Below, in pieces: positions 29,701 through 38,737 of a stretch of 64,000 bases of DNA (positions within the stretch are counted from its first letter, which is position 1; the number at the start of each line of letters is the position of its first letter). Under the pieces are notes generated by a model. That model ran no database searches. It was given only the letters and a program-made list of their open reading frames with translations, and was not told where the DNA came from. The position numbers and the translations under genes are program-made. Source of the DNA: an uncultured Odoribacter sp. (GTDB lineage: Bacteria; Bacteroidota; Bacteroidia; Bacteroidales; Marinifilaceae); contig CALUKE010000003.1 in NCBI GenBank assembly GCA_944321165.1, forward strand, positions 62,001 through 126,000, in the 5' to 3' direction.

Positions 29701-30369
29701 CGCACTCGTTTTCCGACGAGGATCGATCCGCTGATATCCGGTATAAATGACATCCGCGGCATCCAATACATAGGTATCTTCTTCCAGTACGATCTCTAGA
29801 AATTCTTCTCCAGACCATTCTACCGATTTAGATTTCATTCCGACAAAAGTGAACAGCAACTTAACATTTTCTTCCGTCGGCGGTATCAATGAGAATCGTC
29901 CCTGTTGATCAGTAGTAACCCCAACGGTCGTACCGTCGACCATCACCGTAACACCAATCAATGGTGCATTGTGAATATCTTTGACAATTCCACGAATCAC
30001 CCGTTTTTCAGGTTGCTGAGAATTTTTGGATTCTTTATACACGATAATGGTGTTATCAACCCTCTTATAGGTAAGATCCGTATTCAAAAGACATGCGTCA
30101 AGAATTTCCTCCACAGTCTTTTGCTGCAGATCCACCTGAATCGTATAACGGTTCAGTTCGCCCACATTGTAAGAAAAACTGACATTACAAGTGGTACGAA
30201 GTTGTTCAAGCACTTCATTCAAAGGTGTATTGGAAACCTGAAAATCAAATTTATTTTCTCCTTGAGCTCGACTGATTCCAATCTGCAAAAAAAGAAAAAC
30301 CAAAAGCACACCGTGGCGAAAGAGCTGAGACAGCCAGCATCTTAACGTCAATGGAAAAGTTTTTTTCAT
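26746..30369 (-). CDS. SusC/RagA-family TonB-dependent transporter with STN domain
   Basis: 1207 residues. A signal peptide (to about 36, ending SRAQ) is followed by an STN domain (about 42-110), a carboxypeptidase-regulatory-like beta-sandwich (about 123-205), a TonB plug (about 215-355, with IRVRGTSSLIGNREPLWVLDG) and a 22-strand barrel ending SLQLSVTF. The STN domain is what passes a substrate signal to a FecR anti-sigma factor, and one is encoded immediately upstream. It imports a bound ligand into the periplasm using TonB/ExbBD energy. The set has the form of an autoregulated ECF-controlled SusCD system. Confidence 0.95.
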   Translation of the reverse strand: MKKTFPLTLRCWLSQLFRHGVLLVFLFLQIGISRAQGENKFDFQVSNTPLNEVLEQLRTTCNVSFSYNVGELNRYTIQVDLQQKTVEEILDACLLNTDLTYKRVDNTIIVYKESKNSQQPEKRVIRGIVKDIHNAPLIGVTVMVDGTTVGVTTDQQGRFSLIPPTEENVKLLFTFVGMKSKSVEWSGEEFLEIVLEEDTYVLDAADVIYTGYQRIDPRRKTSAISSVKAADVLVPGMTSIDQALEGRIPELQLTLNSGEVGATPRIRVRGTSSLIGNREPLWVLDGFILRDPVNVSNEDLNNPDYINIIGNAIAGINPQDIERIDVLKDAAATALYGTRAANGVIVVTTKKGAIGKPRVTYNHTSKLTRRPRYTDKVVDLMNSQERVQFGKDLADQHYKFPENMPMVGYEGALYRYQTGKTDWQGFQDEVAWYESVNTDWFDILTNDTYSHDHTVSVSGGSEDIRYYVSLGYNHEDGVTRTTNTERVTSMANLDIYFTKNLQVRFAMNANILKKNHLQDAINAMEYAYNTTRALPAYNQNGTLYFYDKVGYGGTNQPYSQFRYNILNEIENSSNTYDGNTISASLDAQWTSVVKGLDLTVAGNYSRSNTLQENWWGEESHYVARFKNAEYEEEAPKLTEGHCQLPYGGILNSTNSITESYTFRVQADYRRLLGEDGQHMLSLMGGFEMNGSVNRSFGDQIFGYMKERGMQIVAGVNLDDYPDYRDKWLNVNHRTRIHGINHELSGYLTLGYGYKDHFTLNANARTDASNAFGSRANEKMLPIWSVSGMWNVKENLLKNVSVFSDFALRASFGLQGNMQEDQSPNLIIRQGSVDPIYNENLSTVERFPNPNLAWEQTRSWDLGLDFGFFDSRLNFSLSYYDKKTEDCFTTVQVSTVNGVNSYVMNNGTISNKGYSVYMTAYPVRTKDWTWNLSLNWSGNFNEVRSGAMDTYTYQNYLTGDALVDGEPISSFYSYRFIGLDPNNGVPLFDDYSDRRHLLEYKNLETVVKLAMDKSGQRDPIFSGSFSTGLKYKGWNLSGSFAYSLGSKVRLLSIYEPIINGVSAENNVRKEFINRWQVAGDEKVTSIPAILSSSHPDYNSYIQHYSAQSDATDHIPQFASTVWNMYDNSDFRVVSGNYLKCSSLSLRYNFTMDLLKRTPFSDAYVSLNALNLFTISAKELKGQHPSQQGFAAINMSVRPSYSLQLSVTF

Positions 30370-30402
30370 AATTTTGTAAGATTAAAGTTTGTATTTTCCT
30401 AT

Positions 30403-31551
30403 TTATTCTTGCCTTCTCAATAAAATGGTCTCACCATATAGCACATAATCTATATTGCCTATCGTTTTAATTATTTTCAAAACCGTCTCGATATCGTCGT
30501 AACGTATACTTTCCAGCGTAAGCACAAGATTCCGCAATTCCTCTTCCTGGAATAAAATATTCAAGCCGTACCAGTCAGACAGCCTCTTCACAATCTCCTC
30601 CAAAGTTCGATTTTTAAAATAGAACATATTCCGAGTCCAGGCAAGGGCCTCCTCGACATCAACCTTTTGCAGCACTATTTCCGGCCGACCGGCCTCAATA
30701 ATTCCCTCTTCTCCCGGATGAAGTAATCGCGACTCTCGATTATTGTCCAAAGAAACCGATCCACTGATCAAGGTTGTCCGGGAAATTTCTCCCGGAGGAC
30801 AATACACATTAAATGTAGTTCCCAAAACCGTCAACTTGTTTTCCTGAAAATGGACAACAAAGGGATGGCGATCCTGGTGTGCGACCTCAAAATAAGCCTC
30901 ACCTTCCAGCCAAACTTCCCGGACAGAATCAACAAAACGGGAAGGATAGCGAAGAGAAGAGTGAGCATTCAGAATTATTTTTGTGCCATCCGCCAAAATA
31001 ACGGTATAGCCTTTTTGTGCAGGGACCCGAATCGTATGCCATTCCTGCGGCAAAGTTGCAAGCGCCTGATTGGCATAACTCATCTCCCGACCGTCTTCTT
31101 TAATTTCGATCTGATGTTTTTGAATCCATCGAGTCGGCTGCACTTTCTCAAGAGAATAAGCCTCTCCGCTTTCCGTCGTCAAAATGATATCTTCCATGAA
31201 ATGTGCAGGAAACGGTTGAGATTTTTCCCGTTGTAACCAGAAAAAAAGAGAGATTCCTATTCCCAAAACAAAAAATGCACAGACAGCCCACAGATAAGGT
31301 CTTATCCGAAAATCCGAACGGGAAACAGACAAATGATATTTTTGCTGAAACCGATCCCACTCCTTTTCATCGGTAGCTTGCAGTCTATCCAATGTAATCT
31401 CCGATTGAATACGCTGAAACAAATGCCGTAAAGCAGCATCCTCTTTCAATTGATCCACCCCTTGTTCCTCTCTCTTTCCGGAAAGTCTATTCAAAATTTT
31501 TATCGCCCAAAGACGGGCCAAATTCATTCTGTTCTCAATATTTTTATCCAT
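30403..31551 (-). CDS. FecR-family anti-sigma factor
   Basis: 382 residues. A cytoplasmic N-terminus (about 1-80, binding the sigma factor) leads to one membrane helix (about 84-105, LWAVCAFFVLGIGISLFFWL), then the periplasmic FecR domain (GYTVILADGTKIILNAHSSL and SVREVWLEGEAYFEV) and the C-terminal DUF4974 STN-like domain (about 310-380). It holds the ECF sigma inactive until the STN domain of SusC signals ligand. It lies between the sigma gene and susC, with 33 bases to susC. Confidence 0.94.
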   Translation of the reverse strand: MDKNIENRMNLARLWAIKILNRLSGKREEQGVDQLKEDAALRHLFQRIQSEITLDRLQATDEKEWDRFQQKYHLSVSRSDFRIRPYLWAVCAFFVLGIGISLFFWLQREKSQPFPAHFMEDIILTTESGEAYSLEKVQPTRWIQKHQIEIKEDGREMSYANQALATLPQEWHTIRVPAQKGYTVILADGTKIILNAHSSLRYPSRFVDSVREVWLEGEAYFEVAHQDRHPFVVHFQENKLTVLGTTFNVYCPPGEISRTTLISGSVSLDNNRESRLLHPGEEGIIEAGRPEIVLQKVDVEEALAWTRNMFYFKNRTLEEIVKRLSDWYGLNILFQEEELRNLVLTLESIRYDDIETVLKIIKTIGNIDYVLYGETILLRRQE

Positions 31552-31615
31552 ACAGTATTGATAAAAGTCATAACTATACGAACAAATAACAAAAACGGGT
31601 GAATAAAAGAAAAAA

Positions 31616-32155
31616 TTATAAAAAATATTTTATCAAAAGGAAAAGTAACAACTGAGAATGAAGTGATTTCCGTAATTTTTCATAAATCATTTTTTTCAAA
31701 GTCTTCACCGAATTGACTGAGATATGAAGTTCCTCTGCGATTTCCTGTACAGAAGCCCCCTGCAAAGAAAGCAAGGCAATTTCCCGGGAACGTAAAGGCA
31801 ATTTCTCAATGGCCTCCCGAAGAAGCCGATAAGTCTCATTTCGGGTAATCTCATCTAAAAAGAAAGTCTCCGTATAAATTTCATCCCGTAAATCTTCTGT
31901 TTTCCTATGATTCAACTGTTCTCGCCGAAGAAAATCAAAACATTTATTACGTGCAGCAGTATATAAAAAAGAAAGCTTTTCTTTCTCACTAAATTCATTT
32001 TTTTGATTCTTCCAAAGAAGGTAAAAAACTTCCTGAGCCACATCCCGGGCATTTTCCGCATCTTTCAAATAAGCATAGCAAAAATCCGAAACAGCCTTAA
32101 AATAAGACAGATAAAAAGACTTGAATTGGATATTTTCTTCAGAAGACCTTACCAT
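31616..32155 (-). CDS. ECF RNA polymerase sigma-70 factor
   Basis: 179 residues. Region 2 (about 15-75) contains ENARDVAQEVFYLLW and region 4 (about 118-170) contains SREIALLSLQGASVQEIAEE with a helix-turn-helix. This is the standard Bacteroidota FecI-like sigma that directs RNA polymerase to the linked SusCD operon once the FecR partner releases it. Spacing to fecR is 64 bases. A primary-type -7 box precedes it, so its own expression is probably basal and constitutive. Confidence 0.93.
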   Translation of the reverse strand: MVRSSEENIQFKSFYLSYFKAVSDFCYAYLKDAENARDVAQEVFYLLWKNQKNEFSEKEKLSFLYTAARNKCFDFLRREQLNHRKTEDLRDEIYTETFFLDEITRNETYRLLREAIEKLPLRSREIALLSLQGASVQEIAEELHISVNSVKTLKKMIYEKLRKSLHSQLLLFLLIKYFL

Positions 32156-32178
32156 AAATTTAGACGCATTGGTATAAG

Positions 32179-32186
32179 CAAAAATA
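32179..32186 (-). promoter_or_regulatory. -7 element for the ECF sigma gene
   Basis: The minus strand reads TATTTTTG, a full TAnnTTTG match, 24 bases before the start; no convincing -33 box at the expected distance. Confidence 0.45.
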
Positions 32187-32241
32187 TACTTTTCCCAAAT
32201 TATTTCATATCATTTTCAAACGAAATCAAAATTCAAAGAAA

Positions 32242-32278
32242 AATGCCTCTCAAAGTATTTTTCACTTCGAGAGGCATT
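32242..32278 (-). terminator. Terminator after fabH
   Basis: A 10-bp stem (32242-32251 with 32269-32278, AATGCCTCTC/GAGAGGCATT), extended by four inner pairs, is followed on the minus strand by a T run. It ends the yceD-rpmF-fabH transcript. Confidence 0.8.
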
Positions 32279-32306
32279 GCCTATATGCTCAATTATACTT
32301 TCCCAA

Positions 32307-33314
32307 TTATTTTTTCGGATCGTAGGCCCATTTCAACCATACAGCCCCCCACGTAAAACCGGCACCGAAGGCAGCCAGAATCAGATTATCTCCCTTATGC
32401 AACTGATCTTCCCATTCATACAAACATAAAGGAATGGTGGCAGAAGTCGTATTACCGTATTTTTGAATATTAATCATCACTTTGGATGGATCCAGGCCCA
32501 TACGTTCTCCCGTAGCAGCAATGATCCGAAGATTCGCCTGATGAGGAACCAGCCATGCGATATCATCCGCTTTCAGATGATTTTTCTCCATAATTTCCGC
32601 AGCAGTATCGGCCATTTTCGTGACCGCATGCTTGAACACAAACTGACCGTCCTGATAAATAAAATGTTCCCGGTTGGTAACCGTTTCTATGGAAGGCGGA
32701 TTCAAAGATCCTCCGGCTTTCATGTACAAATGGTCACGCCCCATACCATCCGAACGCAAAATATGATCCATGACTCCCAGTTCTTCTTCCGTCGGTTCAA
32801 GCAACACGGCTGCCGCAGCATCTCCGAAAAGAGGACAGGTCTTGCGATCGGTATAATCGGTAATTACGGACATTTTCTCACATCCGACGAATACCACTTT
32901 TTTATACCTTCCGCTTTCCACATATTGAGTCGCCGTCACCAATCCGAACAGAAAACCGGAACAACCGGCATTGAGATCAAACCCAAAGGCATTTTTTACT
33001 CCGACCATATCGGCAATCACCTGAGCATTTGCCGGGAAATGCATGTCCGGAGTAACCGTTGCACAAATCAACAAATCGACATCTTCCGGTCGGGTCCCCG
33101 TTTTTTGGAAAAGATTTTCCACCGCCTGAGCACCCATCCAGGCACTCCCTTTGGTCGGATCTTTCAATATTCTTCTCTCTTTAATCCCTACACGGGTCAT
33201 GATCCACTCATCAGAGGTATCTACCATACGGCTGAGTTCCTCATTGTTGAGAATATAATCGGGATAATATGCCCCTACTCCGGTTATTATGGCTCTCGGC
33301 CTATTTGTCTGCAT
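32307..33314 (-). CDS. fabH: Beta-ketoacyl-ACP synthase III
   Basis: 335 residues. The catalytic triad is visible: Cys in DLNAGCSGF, His in VPHQANLRI and Asn in [11 protein letters not shown]. It condenses an acyl-CoA primer with malonyl-ACP to start fatty-acid synthesis in the cytoplasm. Bacteroidota enzymes of this type often prefer branched primers (family knowledge). It is the last gene of a yceD-like, rpmF, fabH cluster, a conserved grouping in bacteria that links ribosome and lipid synthesis. plsX, often between rpmF and fabH, is absent; the gap holds a hairpin instead. Confidence 0.95.
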   Translation of the reverse strand: MQTNRPRAIITGVGAYYPDYILNNEELSRMVDTSDEWIMTRVGIKERRILKDPTKGSAWMGAQAVENLFQKTGTRPEDVDLLICATVTPDMHFPANAQVIADMVGVKNAFGFDLNAGCSGFLFGLVTATQYVESGRYKKVVFVGCEKMSVITDYTDRKTCPLFGDAAAAVLLEPTEEELGVMDHILRSDGMGRDHLYMKAGGSLNPPSIETVTNREHFIYQDGQFVFKHAVTKMADTAAEIMEKNHLKADDIAWLVPHQANLRIIAATGERMGLDPSKVMINIQKYGNTTSATIPLCLYEWEDQLHKGDNLILAAFGAGFTWGAVWLKWAYDPKK

Positions 33315-33386
33315 AACTATAAATTTAAATCAGAGATCTCCCTGGCACACACCAAGGCGAATTTCATGAATTATATAAACAACCAT

Positions 33387-33409
33387 AGCCTCCTAGATAC
33401 TAGGAGGCT
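33387..33409 (-). other. Perfect 10-bp hairpin in the rpmF-fabH gap
   Basis: AGCCTCCTAG at 33387-33396 pairs with CTAGGAGGCT at 33400-33409 around a 3-base loop. No T run follows on either strand, so it is not a typical terminator. It may process, stabilise or attenuate the message between rpmF and fabH. Confidence 0.6.
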
Positions 33410-33449
33410 GGCTGGGTATGATTCTAAAACAATCCTTTCCGTGTCAAGT

Positions 33450-33635
33450 TTATGCAACTACTGCTTTTTCAATAGCCAACTTCCCTCTGTAATATCCACA
33501 TTCAGGACATACTGTATGATACTGTACAGCAGCACCACAATTAGAACACTTGGCAATAGCGGTTACCGTAATCGCATCATGCGTTCTTCTCTTATTTCTT
33601 CTCTGTTTTGAGGTTCGATGTTTCGGATGTGCCAT
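33450..33635 (-). CDS. rpmF: 50S ribosomal protein L32
   Basis: 61 residues. MAHPKHRTSKQRRNKRRTHD is the invariant basic start of L32, and the zinc ribbon CSNCGAAVQYHTVCPECGYY keeps all four Cys, so this is the zinc-binding form. It starts 12 bases after the DUF177 gene, the standard neighbour. Confidence 0.97.
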   Translation of the reverse strand: MAHPKHRTSKQRRNKRRTHDAITVTAIAKCSNCGAAVQYHTVCPECGYYRGKLAIEKAVVA

Positions 33636-33647
33636 TTCTTTGTTATT

Positions 33648-34160
33648 TTAGTTATTAATTAATTTTTTCAATTCATCCCATCTCGGGTCTATCGGTTTTT
33701 CATTCTCATCAATTACATATTCCTGCAGCATCTTCTGCATATCTTCATCACATGCTCCTTCCGGATGAACCACCCGCATCGGATAATTCAACATATAAGT
33801 CTCATAAAGATAAGAACTTAAATCCAAAAAATCATCCTCCGGCGCCAATATAATGTAATCATCCTCGTTCCCCTCTTCCCGGCCGCTCTGTTTTACATAC
33901 AAACTCATATCTCCGGCAATGGACAGGTCCAGGGAGCCTAAACACCGGTCACAGGTCGCTTTCACCACTCCGTCGATCCTTATCAATACCTGCATCAAAA
34001 GCGAACTTTTAATGATTTGAACAGATGCATTTACCTTCCCCTGGGTTCCTTTGGTCGCCTCAAAACAATCAAAGAATCCGTCATCCAGCGTAAACTCAAA
34101 GGAGTGCTTTCCCTCTCCTAAACCCCTGAATGCTATCCGATATTCTCTCAATCTATCCAC
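33648..34160 (-). CDS. DUF177/YceD-family protein
   Basis: About 170 residues. The C-terminal half has the family pattern CDRCLGSLDLSIAGDMSLYV with two Cys, then acidic DDYIILAPEDDFLDLSSYLYE and a closing motif DPRWDELKKL. The frame stays open to 34184, but TATCTTTG at 34189-34182 sits over that TTG, so translation must begin downstream: the GTG at 34160 or the TTG at 34151, just before REYRIAFRGL, where relatives start. YceD-family proteins are linked to 23S rRNA accumulation in plants and bacteria; the biochemical role is not settled. Conserved partner of rpmF. Confidence 0.85.
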   Translation of the reverse strand: MDRLREYRIAFRGLGEGKHSFEFTLDDGFFDCFEATKGTQGKVNASVQIIKSSLLMQVLIRIDGVVKATCDRCLGSLDLSIAGDMSLYVKQSGREEGNEDDYIILAPEDDFLDLSSYLYETYMLNYPMRVVHPEGACDEDMQKMLQEYVIDENEKPIDPRWDELKKLINN

Positions 34161-34181
34161 AAGCCTTGACGTAAAACGGCG

Positions 34182-34189
34182 CAAAGATA
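34182..34189 (-). promoter_or_regulatory. -7 element for the DUF177-rpmF-fabH operon
   Basis: The minus strand reads TATCTTTG, a full consensus match. The leader to the GTG at 34160 would be about 18 bases. Confidence 0.6.
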
Positions 34190-34234
34190 ATAGAAAAAGT
34201 AGAAAGTAAAAAACAAAAGGTAAAAAATATACAT

Positions 34235-35152
34235 TTATCGATATTTCCCGCTTTCTTCCAGCATACTCAGGTAGCTGACATAACGGCTTTCACTGATTTC
34301 GTCCGTTTCCACCGCCTCCCGGACAGCACATCCGGGTTCATGGGTATGCGTACAATTATAAAAACGGCATTCTCCGGCTTTGGCAAAAATTTCCGGAAAA
34401 TAATGGGATATCTCTTCCTTTTTCAAATCAATGATACCAAAACTTCTCAATCCCGGAGTGTCAATGATAAACCCGCCTCCTGTCAAAGGAAACATTTCCG
34501 CAAAAGTAGTCGTGTGCTTGCCGGAATCATGAAGTTCCGAAATATCTGCGGTCTTCAACGCCAGGCCCGGTTCAATCCGGTTGATCAAAGAAGATTTTCC
34601 GACTCCCGACAAACCGGAAAGTACCGTTGTCTTGTCTTTCAACAAATGCCGGACGTCCTCTACCTGTTCCCCGGTCACAGCCGATAGGGCATAACAGGGA
34701 TATCCACACTTCCGGTAGATTGCCATCAAACCTCCCAACATCGCTCGATCTTCAGCATCATACAAATCCGCCTTATTAAAGACCAAAACAGCTGGAATGC
34801 CATAGGCTTCGGCTGTCACTAAAAAACGGTCGATAAATACTGTCGAGGTAACCGGATGGTTGACCGTCGCAATCAGCAAGGCCAAATCGACATTCGCGGC
34901 AATGATGTGCGACTCTTTCGACAAATTGGTCGATTTCCGGATAATGTAATTACGCCGTTTCTCGATGGCAGTAATGAGATAGCCGTCACTTCCTTCCTCT
35001 ACGGTCACAACATCTCCCACCGCCAAGGGATTGGTTGTCCGAATGCCATCCAAGCGAAATTTCCCCCGGATACGACAAGGTACCGACTCTCCTTTCTCCA
35101 GTCGTACCCAATACCAGCTACCTGTCGATTTTATCACAATTCCCTTTTCCAT
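34235..35152 (-). CDS. rsgA: Ribosome small-subunit-dependent GTPase
   Basis: 305 residues from ATG 35152; the longer frame to 35209 starts within a few bases of a -7 box and adds a non-family extension. An OB domain (about 1-70, VIKSTGSWYWV) is followed by a circularly permuted GTPase: NKADLY (G4) precedes GLSGVGKSSLIN (G1) and DTPGLRSFG (G3). A C-terminal zinc knuckle CRFYNCTHTHEPGC completes it. The enzyme checks maturation of the 30S decoding centre. Monocistronic here. Confidence 0.95.
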   Translation of the reverse strand: MEKGIVIKSTGSWYWVRLEKGESVPCRIRGKFRLDGIRTTNPLAVGDVVTVEEGSDGYLITAIEKRRNYIIRKSTNLSKESHIIAANVDLALLIATVNHPVTSTVFIDRFLVTAEAYGIPAVLVFNKADLYDAEDRAMLGGLMAIYRKCGYPCYALSAVTGEQVEDVRHLLKDKTTVLSGLSGVGKSSLINRIEPGLALKTADISELHDSGKHTTTFAEMFPLTGGGFIIDTPGLRSFGIIDLKKEEISHYFPEIFAKAGECRFYNCTHTHEPGCAVREAVETDEISESRYVSYLSMLEESGKYR

Positions 35153-35210
35153 AATTTTCCATTCATAACTACCGGCATCGTCTGCAGGCCAGAAATACAT
35201 TTTGGTCACA

Positions 35211-35218
35211 CAAAGCTA
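35211..35218 (-). promoter_or_regulatory. -7 element for rsgA
   Basis: The minus strand reads TAGCTTTG, a full TAnnTTTG match, giving a leader of about 50 bases to ATG 35152. Confidence 0.55.
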
Positions 35219-35280
35219 AAAAATAATCGTTATATTTACATTTCATATGAATTTTCCAATACGTAAAAATAAAAAAAGTG

Positions 35281-35288
35281 TATATTTG
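35281..35288 (+). promoter_or_regulatory. -7 element for the S9 peptidase
   Basis: TATATTTG is a full TAnnTTTG match, 29 bases before ATG 35317. The frame start at 35278 overlaps the box, so it can be dismissed. Confidence 0.6.
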
Positions 35289-35316
35289 CTTGAATTGTAA
35301 CAAAAATAAAACATAT

Positions 35317-37422
35317 ATGAATAAACGAACTTTATATGTATGTTGTTTGTCGCTATTACTGTCTGGGAATATCGCAAAGGCTCAAGTGACAAAAGCGGAT
35401 TATCAACGGGCAGATACAATCCTGAAGTTGGAAAATCAGGTATATTCGCCGGCAGTCAAACCGCACTGGCTGGGTGATTCACATTTCTTCTGGTATCAGA
35501 ACCGGGAAAAGGCCGGGACAGTCTTTTATTTGGTTAATGCCGAGACAGGCAAGAAAAATAAAGCAGCGGATAAACAGGGATTGGCTGTTTTCTTGAAAGG
35601 GAAACAGAAACCGCTGGTAAATGAATTGATGAAGGAAGAAGAAAAACCTCGTTGGGATTATTGGCAAAGGAACGATCAACCGGTTGTTTCACCCGATAGC
35701 CTGTGGGAAGCGTATATCCAGGATAACAATCTCTACGTACGTAGTCGGAAGAATAAAGAGGAAGTGGTAGCACTGACGATGGACGGTATCCGGAATTATA
35801 CCTACGGCAGCCGTATTTTATGGTCACCTGATTCAAAGAAGATTGCTACCGTTAAGACCCGTGAAGTGGAAGAACGACGCATTCCGTTGCTGGAATCACG
35901 TCCATCGACTCAGTTACAACCCATCCTGCAATGGCGGAACTATGCCAAGCCGGGAGATGTTCTACCCGTTTCTGTCCCGGTCTTGTTCGATTGGGAAGCC
36001 AAGAAGCAGATCCCTTTGGAAACCTCTTTGTATGAAAATCAATTCAGTTTATATCTGACAGGATGGCGGAATGACAGCCGGGCATTTACATTCGAGTTCA
36101 ATCAGCGAGGCCACCAGCGGTACATCGTAGGGGAGGTCAATGCTTCGAATGGTAAGATTACGCATCTGGTAGATGAACAGGTACCAACTTTCTTCTATTA
36201 CAACAATCGCTTCCGCCATGATCTGCAGGACGGAAAGCAAATGCTTTGGATTTCCGAACGCGACGGCTGGCGTCATCTTTATCTGTTTGGTAACGACGGA
36301 CAGATCATCCGGCAGGTAACGAAAGGTGAATGGGTCGTTCGGGATGTAGAATATATAGATGAAGAAGCTGGTGTAATTTATTTCCAGGCATCCGGTTTCA
36401 ATCAGGAGGAAGATCCCTACCATTTACATCTTTGCCGGATCAATCTGGATGGTAGCGGTTTCAAAGATTTAACTCCCGAAAATGCCCATCACGAAGTGAC
36501 TCTGTCGGCCGATCATCAATATATGGTAGATGCCTATTCACGTGCCGATATGCCTTATGTTTCGGTATTGCGCAAAACATCGGACGGTTCTGTCGTGGCT
36601 TCATTGGAAAAGAGCGACGTAAGTGCCTTGATTGAATACGGCTGGCAATTGCCGGAAGTATTCCATGCCAAAGGACGCGATGGCAAGACGGACATTTGGG
36701 GCAAGATCATTCGGCCTTCTACCTTCGATGCTTCCCTTTCGTATCCGATTGTCGAGATGATTTACGCCGGACCGCATGATTCGCATGTTGAGAAATACTT
36801 CCGGGCCACCGAACATCTTTGTTCCCGGTTGGCTGAACTGGGATTTATCGTGGTCAAGATTGACGGAATGGGGACGGCCAACCGTTCGAAAGCCTTCCAC
36901 GATGTCTGCTGGAAGAATCTGAAAGATGCCGGTTTCCCGGACCGTATTGCCTGGATCAAAGCGGCGGCTGCCAAATATCCGTATATGGATGTAAATCGTG
37001 TCGGCATTTATGGCTGGTCGGCTGGCGGACAAAATGCCATGGCGGCTTTGCTGTTCCACAATGATTTCTACAAAGTGGCAGTTGCCCTGTGCGGCTGCCA
37101 TGACAACCGGATGGATAAGGTTTGGTGGAATGAGCAATGGATGGGGTATCCAATCGATGAATCCTACAGCGCCTCATCAAATGTGGACAATGCCTGGCGG
37201 TTGAAAGGAAAACTCCTGCTGATCAATGGCGAACTGGATGACAATGTCGATCCGGCTTCTACATTACAAGTAGTGAGTGAATTGATGAAGGCAAACAAGA
37301 ATTTCGATCAGCTCTACTTGCCGGGCAAGACGCATAGCCTGGGTGGACCGTTTGAAATGCATAAGATGCATGACTTTTTTGTCAAGAACTTGATGGGCGT
37401 TGAACCGCCGGCCTGGGAATAG
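35317..37422 (+). CDS. S9 prolyl-oligopeptidase-family peptidase (DPP IV-like)
   Basis: 701 residues with a signal peptide (about 1-20, ending AKAQ). A beta-propeller (about 60-450, DPP IV N-terminal type) gates an alpha/beta-hydrolase domain. The triad is visible: Ser568 in GWSAGGQNA, Asp641 in GELDDNVDP and His673 in KTHSLGG. DPP IV-like enzymes in Bacteroidota cut dipeptides, often Xaa-Pro, in the periplasm. The nucleophile elbow has Ala instead of the usual Tyr (GWSYGG). Codon choice looks G/T-richer than in neighbouring plus-strand genes, which may reflect a different history. Own promoter. Confidence 0.88.
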   Translation: MNKRTLYVCCLSLLLSGNIAKAQVTKADYQRADTILKLENQVYSPAVKPHWLGDSHFFWYQNREKAGTVFYLVNAETGKKNKAADKQGLAVFLKGKQKPLVNELMKEEEKPRWDYWQRNDQPVVSPDSLWEAYIQDNNLYVRSRKNKEEVVALTMDGIRNYTYGSRILWSPDSKKIATVKTREVEERRIPLLESRPSTQLQPILQWRNYAKPGDVLPVSVPVLFDWEAKKQIPLETSLYENQFSLYLTGWRNDSRAFTFEFNQRGHQRYIVGEVNASNGKITHLVDEQVPTFFYYNNRFRHDLQDGKQMLWISERDGWRHLYLFGNDGQIIRQVTKGEWVVRDVEYIDEEAGVIYFQASGFNQEEDPYHLHLCRINLDGSGFKDLTPENAHHEVTLSADHQYMVDAYSRADMPYVSVLRKTSDGSVVASLEKSDVSALIEYGWQLPEVFHAKGRDGKTDIWGKIIRPSTFDASLSYPIVEMIYAGPHDSHVEKYFRATEHLCSRLAELGFIVVKIDGMGTANRSKAFHDVCWKNLKDAGFPDRIAWIKAAAAKYPYMDVNRVGIYGWSAGGQNAMAALLFHNDFYKVAVALCGCHDNRMDKVWWNEQWMGYPIDESYSASSNVDNAWRLKGKLLLINGELDDNVDPASTLQVVSELMKANKNFDQLYLPGKTHSLGGPFEMHKMHDFFVKNLMGVEPPAWE

Positions 37423-37445
37423 ACTACCATAAAAATTTATCATCC

Positions 37446-38030
37446 ATGAAATTAGTATTTGCCACCAATAATCCGCACAAACTGGCTGAAATCCGCCAAT
37501 TATTGGCCAATGAGACTGAAATCGTTTCACTGGCAGAAATCGGCTGTCACGAAGACATTCCGGAAGATCATGCGACACTGGAAGAAAATGCCTTGCAGAA
37601 AGCCCGATACATCAAAGAAAAATACGGTTACGACTGTTTTGCCGACGATACCGGTTTAGAAGTAGAGGCCTTGAACAAACGCCCCGGCGTCTATTCGGCC
37701 CGTTATGCCGGACTGGCCAAAGATTCAATGGCCAATATGAAAAAAGTATTGCAGGAAATGGAAGGGATTTCTCAACGGGAAGCCTGTTTCCGGACAGTCA
37801 TCGCTTTAATCATAGGAAATCAGGAATACCTGTTCGAAGGACGGGTGGACGGCAAAATCCTGAGATCCAGACAGGGGAATGCCGGTTTCGGTTATGATCC
37901 GATTTTCCAACCCGAAGGATTCGAACAGAGTTTTGCAGAAATGCCCATGGATGAAAAAAATCAAATCAGTCACCGAGGAAGGGCCATTCAAAAACTGATC
38001 TCGTTTTTAAAGACAAACAGATGGAATTGA
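37446..38030 (+). CDS. rdgB: XTP/dITP diphosphatase
   Basis: 194 residues. [15 protein letters not shown] begins the Ham1 fold and carries the nucleotide-binding Asn/Lys. [14 protein letters not shown] holds the catalytic acidic pair, and [12 protein letters not shown] is the other hallmark. It removes deaminated purine triphosphates from the nucleotide pool. It overlaps recO by 10 bases, so translation is coupled. Confidence 0.95.
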   Translation: MKLVFATNNPHKLAEIRQLLANETEIVSLAEIGCHEDIPEDHATLEENALQKARYIKEKYGYDCFADDTGLEVEALNKRPGVYSARYAGLAKDSMANMKKVLQEMEGISQREACFRTVIALIIGNQEYLFEGRVDGKILRSRQGNAGFGYDPIFQPEGFEQSFAEMPMDEKNQISHRGRAIQKLISFLKTNRWN

Positions 38031-38737
38031 CAAAAGCGGTCATATTAAAGACGATGGCTTATTCGGATACCCAAAAAATTATTCAGGTATATTCACTTGA
38101 AAAAGGTCATCTGTCTTTAATCACGCCCGCACAAATCTTTAAAAGGAAAAACAAACCGGTACATCTGCTGCAAAATACGGAAATAGAATATTTCGAAAAT
38201 GAAAAGGGCAATTTACACAAACTGATCAGCATCACTCCGCTCTCCACCCTATCCGATCTGTATTTTGACATCTATAAAATGAATATTCTCCTCTTATGGG
38301 GAGAAATCTTAAACCTGATCTTAAAAAATGAAGGAAAGAACGAAACTCTGTTTGATTTTATTCTGAATTCCACCGAATACCTGAATTCCACCCATAACGA
38401 CATCGGCAATTTCAATCTGTATTTTCTTTACCGTCTGGCCGGTTTTATCGGCTTCCGAATCAATACCGATTCCTGGCAGGAAAATTATATTTTCAATCTT
38501 AACGACGGCAGTTTTTATCCTCCAAATATCGCCACACCCCATATTTCAGGCCCCAATACAGCCAGGATCATATACCAGCTTTGCACCTTTCCACTGGCCG
38601 ATATCAAAAACATTCCGCTGAACCGTCAGGCACGCAACATCCTGTTGGATGTCATCCTTCTCTTCTACAGTATTCATTTAGACATCAACTTCCATATCAA
38701 AAGCATACAGATCATCCGGGAAGTCTTTGCCGAATAA
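38021..38737 (+). CDS. recO: DNA repair protein RecO
   Basis: 238 residues. The N-terminal OB fold begins [20 protein letters not shown], as in Bacteroidota RecO, followed by a helical C-terminal domain. The Cys zinc finger of some RecO proteins is absent, as is common in this phylum. It loads RecA with RecR during gap repair. Its start lies inside the 3' end of rdgB. Confidence 0.88.
   Translation: MELTKAVILKTMAYSDTQKIIQVYSLEKGHLSLITPAQIFKRKNKPVHLLQNTEIEYFENEKGNLHKLISITPLSTLSDLYFDIYKMNILLLWGEILNLILKNEGKNETLFDFILNSTEYLNSTHNDIGNFNLYFLYRLAGFIGFRINTDSWQENYIFNLNDGSFYPPNIATPHISGPNTARIIYQLCTFPLADIKNIPLNRQARNILLDVILLFYSIHLDINFHIKSIQIIREVFAE

Noticed and set aside
26746..30369. Frame breaks in the SusC gene
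   Set aside because: The frame is continuous from STN domain to the terminal aromatic strand, so it appears intact despite the broken lipoprotein downstream.
32463..33611. A 382-codon plus-strand frame opposite fabH and rpmF
   Set aside because: It is the antisense of two certain genes, is rich in Ile, His and Arg as such shadows are, and has no family motif.
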